NCBI GenBank assembly: GCA_018302165.1
Contig: JAGWAA010000043.1
Span: 1 to 11,677, forward strand
DNA: 11,677 nucleotides
From: Candidatus Woesearchaeota archaeon
GTDB lineage: Archaea; Nanobdellota; Nanobdellia; SCGC-AAA011-G17; GW2011-AR17
Reading direction: 5' to 3'
Made by a program: the position numbers and the translations under genes
In this document: piece by piece, positions 5,197 through 11,299 of the stretch
How the letters are laid out: every line of letters starts with the position of its first letter
Numbering within the stretch: the stretch's first letter is position 1
Notes under the pieces: generated by a model
Database searches by the model: none
The model's input: only the letters and a program-made list of their open reading frames with translations
What the model was told of the DNA's origin: nothing

Positions 5197-5778
5197 TCAA
5201 CATTTATAAACTTTACCCAAAATAAATTTTTCACTCGGTAAATCTTCATCAAATTTTCTTCTTATTTCTTCCCTTTTCTTATCTTCAAGCCATCTATACA
5301 CATTTCCATGTGGCGCACCCTCTAATAACATTTCAGTAGCTTGCCTTGCCATTGGCACATCTTCAATTTTACCAATAATCCCAATAGTCTTCCCATAAAC
5401 AGAAATATGACAATTAGTCATTGATTCAATCATCTTCCTAGCTTTACCTTCTTGACCAATAACTCTTCCTTTTAATCTCATAAGAGTTTTTTTAGAATTA
5501 TTCGCAAAATCATTCACAGTAATTAAATCAAACATATAATCTTCATTAAATAATAATTCAGCAATTTCAGGATTAAACCCTCGAGCAATAGCTTTTACAA
5601 TATTCATACCTTCAAAAACAGCAACACTATCCTCAGCAAAAATTTCAACATCTCCATCTTCAGAATGAACAATAATCTTAATCTTTAATTTATCTTCAAT
5701 TCTTTTTTTCTGTTCTCCGCCTTTCCCAATTAATACTGCTATCCTTTCTACTGGAATTTTTATTTCTTGTGTACCCAT
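5197..5778 (-). CDS. archaeal Dim2/Pno1-like protein with two KH domains
   Basis: 193 residues. The first KH domain has VLIGKGGEQKKRIE (GxxG at 18-21). The second has RVIGQEGKARKMIE (GxxG at 108-111) followed by ISVYGKTIGIIG. The conserved GAPHGNVYRWLE (154-165) is typical of Dim2/Pno1 and its archaeal homologues. In eukaryotes Pno1 binds the 3' end region of pre-18S rRNA with Nob1 and Dim1. The archaeal protein binds RNA and has been reported to contact aIF2-alpha. The start ATG at 5778 lies inside the 3' end of the RIO1 gene (19-bp overlap), so the two genes are translationally linked. The methyltransferase gene follows. The C-terminal tail (about 166-193) is charged and helical. Confidence 0.92.
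   Translation of the reverse strand: MGTQEIKIPVERIAVLIGKGGEQKKRIEDKLKIKIIVHSEDGDVEIFAEDSVAVFEGMNIVKAIARGFNPEIAELLFNEDYMFDLITVNDFANNSKKTLMRLKGRVIGQEGKARKMIESMTNCHISVYGKTIGIIGKIEDVPMARQATEMLLEGAPHGNVYRWLEDKKREEIRRKFDEDLPSEKFILGKVYKC
5203..5210 (-). promoter_or_regulatory. TATA box for the rRNA methyltransferase, inside the KH gene 3' end
   Basis: TTTATAAA overlaps the last codons of the KH-protein gene. Its centre is about 27 bp from the ATG at 5179, so the methyltransferase can be transcribed separately from RIO1-KH. Confidence 0.5.
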
Positions 5779-6446
5779 ACTCGTTCGAACTCCGTCTTCT
5801 CATCTAGTTTTAACCCTCTCTTGTTGAAATATCTTACAAGGTTTTCAATATCCCTTTTTAATAATCTTTGAACATTAGGATACCTTGTATCTAAAGCATG
5901 CGAAAAATCAATCAATATAGGTTTTTCTTTGTAATTCAATATATTGAATTCTGACAAATCAGCATGCACTAATCCTGCTTTAAAAAGCTTAATGACCTCT
6001 TTTATAAGCTTTTCGTAGAACATTTTTGGATCCTTTGGGCCATTATTTTGCAATAAAGGCGCATCAAAATATTCCATAATTAAAATATTCTGATGAACTG
6101 CAAAAGGTGTTGGTGCATTTACTTCCCCCTCTCTAGCTCTTAATAAATTTCTAAACTCTTTCCTCGCCCAGGCATAAATAATAGTTAACTTAGTTCCTTT
6201 AATCCCAGAAAAACGTGGATCAGACTTCATATAATCATACATTTTTTTAAAATTCGCAGAAGTCCTATAAATCTTAGCAACTCTTTTTTCATCTTTGTAT
6301 TTTACAGTAAAAACATTACTTTCCTTCCCAGTAGAAATCGGACCCTCAATGGCTTCAAAATATCCTTGCCCTGATAACTTAAAAATCCCTCTTAAGGTTG
6401 CCTCATCAAAAACATTTTCATATGCAATAAACTTATTCTTAGACAT
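5760..6446 (-). CDS. rio1: RIO1-family serine protein kinase/ATPase
   Basis: 228 residues, a compact archaeal RIO1. Nucleotide loop STGKESNVF (38-46); ATP-binding lysine in RVAKIYR (K58); RIO1-specific flexible loop around 75-110; hinge IMEYF (123-127); catalytic loop HADLSEFN (D163, N168); metal-binding LIDFSHAL (D180). RIO1 acts late in small-subunit maturation, where ATP hydrolysis releases assembly factors. The ATG at 6446 lies about 27 bp after a TTTATAAA box, so the mRNA is probably leaderless, and RIO1 is the first gene of the RIO1-KH unit. The eukaryotic C-terminal extension is absent, as usual in archaea. Confidence 0.96.
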   Translation of the reverse strand: MSKNKFIAYENVFDEATLRGIFKLSGQGYFEAIEGPISTGKESNVFTVKYKDEKRVAKIYRTSANFKKMYDYMKSDPRFSGIKGTKLTIIYAWARKEFRNLLRAREGEVNAPTPFAVHQNILIMEYFDAPLLQNNGPKDPKMFYEKLIKEVIKLFKAGLVHADLSEFNILNYKEKPILIDFSHALDTRYPNVQRLLKRDIENLVRYFNKRGLKLDEKTEFERVWVHKK

Positions 6447-6469
6447 TTATTTATTAAAAGATACTAATA

Positions 6470-6477
6470 TTTATAAA
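6470..6477 (-). promoter_or_regulatory. TATA box for RIO1
   Basis: TTTATAAA centred about 27 bp upstream of the RIO1 ATG. It lies in the 41-bp gap to the divergent plus-strand gene at 6488. Confidence 0.55.
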
Positions 6478-6487
6478 ATTGTGGTAA

Positions 6488-6772
6488 ATGACTTTAATAA
6501 TAGACAAAGATACTTTAGAAATAATTTTTCAATTTCTTTCAGGTCTTTTGCTTGTAGGTGGCATAACTTATAATTATCAAATCGCCACATTTGCAAGTAT
6601 AATCCCAATCGTCCTTTCAATATGGTTTTGGTTTCAAAAGAATATTAGTCTTCCAATAATCGAACTTCAAGAAAAAATAAATAATCTCCAAAAAGACTTA
6701 AATATTAGAAAAGAATATGAAGATTTAAAGATAAAACTCGCAATTATTGAAAATGAACTTCACAAAAAATAA
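6488..6772 (+). CDS. membrane protein with two hydrophobic segments and C-terminal coiled coil, hypothetical
   Basis: 94 residues. After a short acidic start (MTLIIDKDTLEI) come hydrophobic segments at about 12-27 and 33-51, with aromatic residues at the membrane edge (SIWFWFQK). A long charged helix with heptad-like spacing follows (LQEKINNLQKDLNIRKEYED, KLAIIENELHKK). The layout matches the protein at 2090, without obvious sequence identity. The gene is divergent from RIO1 with only 41 bp between start codons. The plus-strand promoter is less clear; an AT-rich box near 6450-6460 is at a suitable distance. Family not recognised; function unknown. Confidence 0.55.
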   Translation: MTLIIDKDTLEIIFQFLSGLLLVGGITYNYQIATFASIIPIVLSIWFWFQKNISLPIIELQEKINNLQKDLNIRKEYEDLKIKLAIIENELHKK

Positions 6773-6863
6773 AAAAGGAGTATTGAATCCATTTATATTC
6801 ATAATAATTTTAATAATAATCATAATAATAATCTTATATTTAAAACAAAAAAATATTCTTTAG
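6753..6863 (+). CDS. tiny single-helix membrane protein (36 residues)
   Basis: The frame starts with ATG inside the last codons of the preceding gene and reads MNFTKNKKGVLNPF. About 18 almost uninterrupted isoleucine/leucine residues follow, then the basic end YLKQKNIL. Basic flanks on both sides of one hydrophobic helix are what a small membrane protein needs. A second possible start is TTG at 6783, two bases after a GGAG, giving 26 residues. The 20-bp overlap with the upstream gene suggests translational coupling. Its stop codon overlaps the aIF1A stop by 4 bp in convergent orientation. Repetitive ATA/ATT codons in AT-rich DNA could also produce such a frame by chance. Confidence 0.4.
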   Translation: MNFTKNKKGVLNPFIFIIILIIIIIIILYLKQKNIL

Positions 6864-7207
6864 AACTCTTCTAAATCTACTGTAACTTCCTTAATCAATC
6901 CTTTTCTTCTCAAAAACTCAACCTGTGAAGGCCTATATTTGTAAATAACATCCCCTTTTTCTTCTCCACCATATTCCCAAGGTTCAACTAAAACAACATC
7001 ATTTTCTCTAACCCACAAATTTCTTTTCATAGAACCAGGAATTCTACACACCCTAGTTTTACCATCATAACATCTAACTCTCATTCTTCCATTACCAAGT
7101 CTAGATTCAACAACACCAATGGACTGATTACCACGAGGCAACTTAACTCTCATAATTTCTTGTTGCTGTTGTTGCAACTTCGCTTCTTCTTCTCTTCTCT
7201 TATTCAT
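6860..7207 (-). CDS. eif1a: translation initiation factor aIF1A
   Basis: 115 residues. A charged, glutamine-rich N-terminal tail (EEEAKLQQQQQE) is followed by RVKLPRGNQSIGVVESRLGNGRMRVRCYDGKTRVCRIPGSM and KRNLWVRENDVVLVEPWEY, the S1-like OB fold of e/aIF1A. YKYRPSQVEFLRRKG closes the domain. The factor binds the A site of the small subunit and helps open the mRNA channel during start selection. A TTTATAAA box lies about 28 bp before the ATG, giving it its own promoter 50 bp after the dihydrouridine synthase stop. Five consecutive glutamines in the tail are mildly unusual. Confidence 0.96.
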   Translation of the reverse strand: MNKRREEEAKLQQQQQEIMRVKLPRGNQSIGVVESRLGNGRMRVRCYDGKTRVCRIPGSMKRNLWVRENDVVLVEPWEYGGEEKGDVIYKYRPSQVEFLRRKGLIKEVTVDLEEF

Positions 7208-7231
7208 TTACCCTAAAATTATTATTCTCTT

Positions 7232-7239
7232 TTTATAAA
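7232..7239 (-). promoter_or_regulatory. TATA box for aIF1A
   Basis: TTTATAAA centred about 28 bp upstream of the aIF1A ATG, in the 50-bp gap after the dihydrouridine synthase gene. Confidence 0.5.
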
Positions 7240-7257
7240 CCTTACTTAAAGGCCAGA

Positions 7258-8184
7258 TTAACACAATTCTCGAACTTTTAACAAAAGCTCATCAAATTTT
7301 TTAATCCTTGAAATTTCAACTCTAAGCTTAGAACTATTTCTATATCCTCTAGAAAATTGAATAAATAATAATTTAAAATTATTTGGTTCAAAGCAATTAT
7401 ATTTTTTACAAAGCTGTAAATATTCAACAAGCAATTCCATTTTTTCTTCAAAACTTTCTTCAGGTAACACTTCACCAGTCTTCAAATAATGATTTGCTCT
7501 TCTAAAAAAGAATGGATCCTTCATTGCACGTCTTCCAATCATAACATAATCACAACCAGTCTCATCAAACATTTTCTTTACATCTTCAACTTTGTTAATA
7601 TCCCCATTACCAATTACAGGAATAGAAACATTTTCTTTTATTTTTCGAATATAACTCCAATCTGCTTTTCCAGAATAACCTTGTTCTAACGTTCTTGCAT
7701 GCACTGCAATTGCACAACAATATTTATCAGCAATTTTTGCTAATTCTAAGGCTACAATCTTTTTTTCATTTATACCTAATCTAATTTTACAACTAATAGG
7801 AACATTTAAAGTATTCATTTTTTTCAAAATACTTTCTACTTTATCCAAATCTTTCAACAATGCTGCACCAGAACCCAGCCCAATAACTTTCGGTGCAGGA
7901 CATCCAATATTCAAATCTATAACATCTGTTTTTCCAACCAAACTTTTAGCAGCCTCGAATAATTTATTTTCATCGTTCCCAAATATTTGAGTAACAACTG
8001 GCCTTTCATCATTAACAACATCAAATACATCACTTTTTTTTAATGCATCAGTATGAAAAAATTCAGTATAACAAATACCAGCACCAAGTTTTTTACAAAG
8101 AATCCTAAACGCAACATTAGTCACACCAGCCATAGGTGCAAGAATCAACTTACTTTTAATCCTCGGAAATTTTTTGTTCTTCAT
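7258..8184 (-). CDS. tRNA-dihydrouridine synthase (Dus family)
   Basis: 308 residues, a TIM-barrel FMN enzyme that reduces uridine to dihydrouridine in tRNA D-loops using NAD(P)H. Motifs: LAPMAGVTNVAFR (15-27, FMN phosphate region), TQIFGND (65-71), DLNIGCPAPKV with GSGAALL (90-110; C95 is the expected catalytic cysteine), CKIRLG (132-137), VHARTLEQGYSGKADW (161-176), VIGNGDI (190-196) and VMIGRRAMKDPFFF (214-227). A C-terminal helical RNA-binding region follows. The start codon overlaps the NMD3 gene by 29 bp, placing it last in the aIF2-beta/DUF424/NMD3 operon. The position modified cannot be told from sequence alone. No archaeosine transglycosylase features. Confidence 0.95.
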   Translation of the reverse strand: MKNKKFPRIKSKLILAPMAGVTNVAFRILCKKLGAGICYTEFFHTDALKKSDVFDVVNDERPVVTQIFGNDENKLFEAAKSLVGKTDVIDLNIGCPAPKVIGLGSGAALLKDLDKVESILKKMNTLNVPISCKIRLGINEKKIVALELAKIADKYCCAIAVHARTLEQGYSGKADWSYIRKIKENVSIPVIGNGDINKVEDVKKMFDETGCDYVMIGRRAMKDPFFFRRANHYLKTGEVLPEESFEEKMELLVEYLQLCKKYNCFEPNNFKLLFIQFSRGYRNSSKLRVEISRIKKFDELLLKVRELC

Positions 8185-8503
8185 TTTTCCTAAAACAAAC
8201 TGTAGCCCGATAAAGATCTTTGGATTGCATTCTACTTGCAGTCTGAAACTTTTTTGTAATCATCAATTTCCAATCTTTAAAAGTCCTTTGTAATTTTTGT
8301 CCTAAACTCCTAGCATACCTCTGAGAACTAATATAAATATCAACACCAGTTTTTAATTCTTCAACTTTTGAAATAAAAATAGTATCAGTTTTCATTCTTT
8401 TAATATCATTTTCAATAAATTCAAATACACCCTCATCATAAGGTCTTAATTGAATTATCGCTTCAAAATACTTGGGGTTACTCGCAAATGTAGATTTGGG
8501 CAT
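8156..8503 (-). CDS. minimal NMD3-family protein
   Basis: 115 residues from the ATG at 8503, which has AAGGAG 6 bp upstream; a GTG at 8521 would add six residues. The segment GVDIYISSQRYARSLGQKLQ, then ITKKFQTASRMQSKDLYRATVCFR, is the characteristic core of archaeal and eukaryotic NMD3. NMD3 binds the 60S/50S subunit and, in eukaryotes, adapts it for nuclear export. Usual family members have an N-terminal zinc-binding part with several CxxC pairs; none is seen here or in the preceding ORF, so this is a core-only form. The gene overlaps DUF424 upstream by 26 bp and the Dus gene downstream by 29 bp, so the three are tightly coupled. Confidence 0.82.
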   Translation of the reverse strand: MPKSTFASNPKYFEAIIQLRPYDEGVFEFIENDIKRMKTDTIFISKVEELKTGVDIYISSQRYARSLGQKLQRTFKDWKLMITKKFQTASRMQSKDLYRATVCFRKNEEQKISED

Positions 8504-8762
8504 GTGGCACTCCTTGTACACGAATTACATCTTCTTCATTAATAAAACCTTCTTTCAATGCCAATCCAATAATTTTCTCCCCAACCAAACTTAAATTATT
8601 AGCTTCACTTAAAACTTTAATTACTTTTTCTTCATCAAACAATTCCCCTTCATAAAATCTTTTAGAAATATTCAAGAATAATTTTTCCTCTTCAAAGGTT
8701 TTTCCAATTAATTCATTATCACAACAAGCTACAACATTTTCATGAAATTTTATTGAAATCAT
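8478..8762 (-). CDS. DUF424 family archaeal protein
   Basis: 94 residues. The layout is that of the archaeal DUF424 family: an N-terminal strand (MISIKFHENVVACCDNELIGKTF), then LNISKRFYEGELFDEEKVIKVL, the segment NNLSLVGEKIIGLALKEGFI and the closing VIRVQGVPHAQIYI. Function is not established. It starts 10 bp after the aIF2-beta stop and overlaps NMD3 by 26 bp. Association with aIF2-beta and NMD3 genes suggests a role in translation or ribosome biogenesis. The two adjacent cysteines (VACC) do not form a zinc motif. Confidence 0.85.
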   Translation of the reverse strand: MISIKFHENVVACCDNELIGKTFEEEKLFLNISKRFYEGELFDEEKVIKVLSEANNLSLVGEKIIGLALKEGFINEEDVIRVQGVPHAQIYICE

Positions 8763-8772
8763 TTTAACACCA

Positions 8773-9180
8773 TTAAATTTTTGCTAATACATGACTTTTA
8801 GTTCCACAAGCCATACATTTCTTAATCAGCTTTCCATCCTCTTCCAATAATTGAGTATCAGGTTTACAACATTTATCGCATAACACAAAAATTTGAACAT
8901 ACTTATTTAACTTATCATTAATCATAGCCGAAGTTAATTTTCTTCCAAAAACTAATCTTTTATCCTGTAAAAAACCAGGTGTAGCTAATTCCCTTTGTAA
9001 ATATTTTAAAATATGATCTACAGGCCTAGCTAATAAATCAGCAATAGCATAAATATTAATTATAATAGTTCTATTCCCCTCAACATGCCCCTTTACCTTC
9101 GGCATTTCAAACCTTTCACATTTATTTTGAACCTTAGGCAAAGACTCTTTCGCTTTCTTTAACATTTCTTCGTAATTCAT
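8773..9180 (-). CDS. eif2b: translation initiation factor aIF2 subunit beta
   Basis: 135 residues, usual archaeal length. The N-terminal helix binds the gamma subunit. The central alpha/beta domain contains EGNRTIIINIYAIADLLARP and ILKYLQRELATPG. The C-terminal zinc ribbon has C101/C104 in LCDKC and C122/C125 in KCMACG. With alpha and gamma subunits it carries initiator Met-tRNA to the small subunit. The ATG lies about 26 bp after a TATTTAAA box, so the mRNA is probably leaderless and this is the first gene of the aIF2-beta/DUF424/NMD3/Dus operon. Confidence 0.97.
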   Translation of the reverse strand: MNYEEMLKKAKESLPKVQNKCERFEMPKVKGHVEGNRTIIINIYAIADLLARPVDHILKYLQRELATPGFLQDKRLVFGRKLTSAMINDKLNKYVQIFVLCDKCCKPDTQLLEEDGKLIKKCMACGTKSHVLAKI

Positions 9181-9202
9181 CCTAAAACAGAAAAATAGAC
9201 AC

Positions 9203-9210
9203 TATTTAAA
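9203..9210 (-). promoter_or_regulatory. TATA box for the aIF2-beta operon
   Basis: TATTTAAA on the plus strand, TTTAAATA on the coding strand. Its centre is about 26 bp from the aIF2-beta ATG. Confidence 0.5.
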
Positions 9211-9223
9211 CCTTTTCCATAAC

Positions 9224-9232
9224 TATTTTAAT
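9224..9232 (+). promoter_or_regulatory. TATA-like box for the SpoU methyltransferase
   Basis: TATTTTAAT centred about 26 bp before the ATG at 9254. It is weaker than the TTTATAAA boxes. Confidence 0.35.
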
Positions 9233-9253
9233 CCCTAATTTTACAAAAAAACA

Positions 9254-9691
9254 ATGGAAGCATTACTATATCAAGTAAACCATTCAGCAAACATAGGTAT
9301 GATAATAAGAACAGCAGTAGGTTTCAATATTTCAAAATTATACTTCTATGATCCTAAAGAGATTTTAATAAAAAAACAAAAACAAATAAGAAATGTTTCC
9401 CAAGGAACAATCGACAAAATAGAAATAATTACAATTACTAAACCTAATAATTTTTTAGAAAAATATAAAGGAAGAAAAATTGCAACAATTTGTGGAGATT
9501 CAAAAGCAATAGAATTAAAACAATTTACACCCAACAAAACAGACTTAGTAATTTTTGGAAATGAACGTGGTCTCCCTAAAGAAATAATTAAATTATGCGA
9601 AACTAAAATAAATATATCATTAGTCAACGAATTAAACTCATTAAATTTAGCCTGTGCATTTTCAATAATTGCTTACAAATATTCAAACTAA
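9254..9691 (+). CDS. SpoU/TrmH-family RNA 2'-O-methyltransferase (SPOUT domain only)
   Basis: 145 residues, consisting only of the knotted SPOUT domain. Motif 1 is NIGMIIRTAVGFN (13-25, with the catalytic-type arginine R19). Motif 2 is IFGNERGLP (100-108, E105). Motif 3 is INISLVNELNSLNLACAFSI (119-138, with N128 and N131 in the knot). Such enzymes use AdoMet to methylate ribose 2'-OH in tRNA or rRNA and act as dimers. The substrate is not readable. The gene is divergent from aIF2-beta (73-bp gap) and its stop overlaps the convergent OB-fold gene by 9 bp. The length is like the bacterial TrmL type rather than TrmH with extra domains. Confidence 0.9.
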   Translation: MEALLYQVNHSANIGMIIRTAVGFNISKLYFYDPKEILIKKQKQIRNVSQGTIDKIEIITITKPNNFLEKYKGRKIATICGDSKAIELKQFTPNKTDLVIFGNERGLPKEIIKLCETKINISLVNELNSLNLACAFSIIAYKYSN

Positions 9692-10321
9692 ACTATAATA
9701 TCCTTTTTTAGGCGAGAACACTTCACCTTCTTTCAGAAGTTCATATAATGCAAACATAACTTTATCCTTTGGCATACCACAAGCATTAATCAAATCATCA
9801 TCACTAGCTTCCTCATTTTTTTCAATAGTATTCAAAATAATTTCTCTTGCTTTCAAAGTAGGCTCAACTTCATCAGGGACAACTTCTTCTTTTTTCAAAA
9901 CAACTTTATCTTCTTTAGAAGGCACACCATATTCCTTATTCAATTCTAATCTTCTTAATAATGCCCAATCAAAAGTCATATTTCTAACAATCTCTGGCCT
10001 AACATATCTTTCATTATTAAAATCAGATAAACGCCCTACAACCAACACAAAATCCCCAATTTGTTTATTTTTAATTAACTCAACATCATCATTCCAAACT
10101 TTTAATCTCACTTGTGCAGAACCATCATCAATAGTCATACTTCCATAATTATCTTGAACAAATAACTCAATAATATTCCCTAATATATTCACACGCATAA
10201 CACTTTTTTCTCTAATCCCAAACGCTTTCAACTGAGTAATTTCATCAACTTTAGGAATACCAGAATATAAATCCTTAATCCAAAATTTATAAGCAGTCTG
10301 CCTTTTAGGAATATTATCCAT
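9683..10321 (-). CDS. RPA-like single-stranded DNA-binding protein (OB fold plus winged helix)
   Basis: 212 residues. An OB-fold region covers about 40-120: VMRVNILGNIIELFVQDNYG, then MTIDDGSAQVRLKVWNDDVELI and KQIGDFVLVVGRLSDFNNERYVRPEIV. A charged linker follows (about 130-155, rich in E, K and V). A C-terminal winged-helix-like segment covers about 156-212 (REIILNTIEKNEEASDDDLI, then FALYELLKEGEVFSPKKGYYSLV). This order matches RPA32/RPA2-type subunits, and archaeal proteins of this kind bind single-stranded DNA in replication and repair. The ATG at 10321 is about 26 bp after a TTTATAAA box. The gene's 3' end overlaps the convergent SpoU gene by 9 bp. A general OB-fold nucleic-acid-binding role is the fallback. 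Confidence 0.8.
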   Translation of the reverse strand: MDNIPKRQTAYKFWIKDLYSGIPKVDEITQLKAFGIREKSVMRVNILGNIIELFVQDNYGSMTIDDGSAQVRLKVWNDDVELIKNKQIGDFVLVVGRLSDFNNERYVRPEIVRNMTFDWALLRRLELNKEYGVPSKEDKVVLKKEEVVPDEVEPTLKAREIILNTIEKNEEASDDDLINACGMPKDKVMFALYELLKEGEVFSPKKGYYSLV

Positions 10322-10343
10322 AACTAAAATTTCTCTAACATAA

Positions 10344-10351
10344 TTTATAAA
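10344..10351 (-). promoter_or_regulatory. TATA box for the RPA-like gene
   Basis: TTTATAAA centred about 26 bp upstream of the ATG at 10321, in the 49-bp gap after the thioredoxin reductase gene. Confidence 0.55.
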
Positions 10352-10370
10352 TAATTGTATACTTTCAGCT

Positions 10371-11264
10371 CTATTTCCTCTTTAAATAACTAAACACAGA
10401 TTTAGCAGCAATTGCTCCTTCTGCAGCAGCAGTAATATATTGTTTTACAACAGTACAATTTGTAATATCCCCAGCAGCATAAATTCCAACTACATTAGTC
10501 TTCATTTCATTATCGACCATAATAAATTGTTTTTCATCTAATTTCAATCCTAAATCTCTAGCAAGATTAACCATAGGCACTGAACCAATTTCAACAAACA
10601 CTCCATCAACATCTAACTCTTTACCATTATCAAACTTAATCTTTTCAACAAACTTTTTTCCAAGAACTTCAACAACATTGGTTTTATTTAATATTTCTAA
10701 TTTCTTCATTTCTTTCATCTTTTTAATCAAAATAGCCTCAGCTTTACATCTTTCATTTTTATTAATCAAATAAACTTTAGAAGCATAATTATCCAAAAAT
10801 AATGCAGCCATAATAGCAGAATCACCGCCACCAATTATAGCAACAACTTTATTTTTATAAAAAGGCCCATCACAAGTAACACAATAATGTACTCCATTTC
10901 CTAAAAATTTATCTTCACCCTTAACATTTAATTGTCGATTTAACATCCCATTAGCAAAAATCACAGTTTTAGCTTCATATTCTTTATTACATATTACATT
11001 AAAATTATTTCCATTAGGAATAACAGAAACAACTTCATCATTAATAATTTCAACACCAAATTTTTTTGCATGTTTTACAAATTTATTTAATAATTTTAAT
11101 CCAGTAATTCCTGGTTCACCAATCCAATTATCAATTTTATGAGTTTTGTTTAAATTCCCACCAAGTTCACTCCCAATTATTAAAACTTTTAAAGAAGCAC
11201 GAGCAGCATAAAGCCCTGCATTTAATCCAGCAATCCCACTTCCAATAATTATTACATCATACAT
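10371..11264 (-). CDS. trxB: thioredoxin reductase (FAD-dependent, TrxB family)
   Basis: 297 residues. FAD-binding GSGIAGLNAGLYAAR (8-22); redox site CVTCDG (C128, C131; usually CATCDG); nucleotide-binding IIGGGDSAIMAALFL (143-157); second FAD contact GIYAAGDITN (260-269), then QYITAAAEGAIAAKSV. It passes electrons from a nicotinamide cofactor through FAD to a thioredoxin-like partner. The position of the NADPH 2'-phosphate motif HRRxxxR reads INKNERCKAE (167-176), so the arginine pair is missing and cofactor preference may differ. A TATA-like box lies about 26 bp before the ATG. No thioredoxin gene lies in the window. Confidence 0.93.
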   Translation of the reverse strand: MYDVIIIGSGIAGLNAGLYAARASLKVLIIGSELGGNLNKTHKIDNWIGEPGITGLKLLNKFVKHAKKFGVEIINDEVVSVIPNGNNFNVICNKEYEAKTVIFANGMLNRQLNVKGEDKFLGNGVHYCVTCDGPFYKNKVVAIIGGGDSAIMAALFLDNYASKVYLINKNERCKAEAILIKKMKEMKKLEILNKTNVVEVLGKKFVEKIKFDNGKELDVDGVFVEIGSVPMVNLARDLGLKLDEKQFIMVDNEMKTNVVGIYAAGDITNCTVVKQYITAAAEGAIAAKSVFSYLKRK

Positions 11265-11285
11265 AACTCAAAATAAACCTATTGA

Positions 11286-11295
11286 CTATAAAAAC
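11286..11295 (-). promoter_or_regulatory. TATA-like box for thioredoxin reductase
   Basis: The coding strand reads GTTTTTATAG, centred about 26 bp before the ATG at 11264. It lies just before the end of the metalloprotease gene. Confidence 0.4.
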
Positions 11296-11299
11296 TTTT

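Noticed and set aside
6295..6573. Plus-strand open frame across the RIO1 start
   Set aside because: It overlaps RIO1 antisense and the membrane protein gene at 6488 in another frame, and has no coding character of its own.
7278..7689. Two open frames inside the dihydrouridine synthase gene (minus 7278-7475, plus 7489-7689)
   Set aside because: Alternative-frame shadows of a well-supported Dus gene.
9346..9627. Minus-strand open frame inside the SpoU gene
   Set aside because: Antisense shadow; SpoU motifs on the plus strand are clear.
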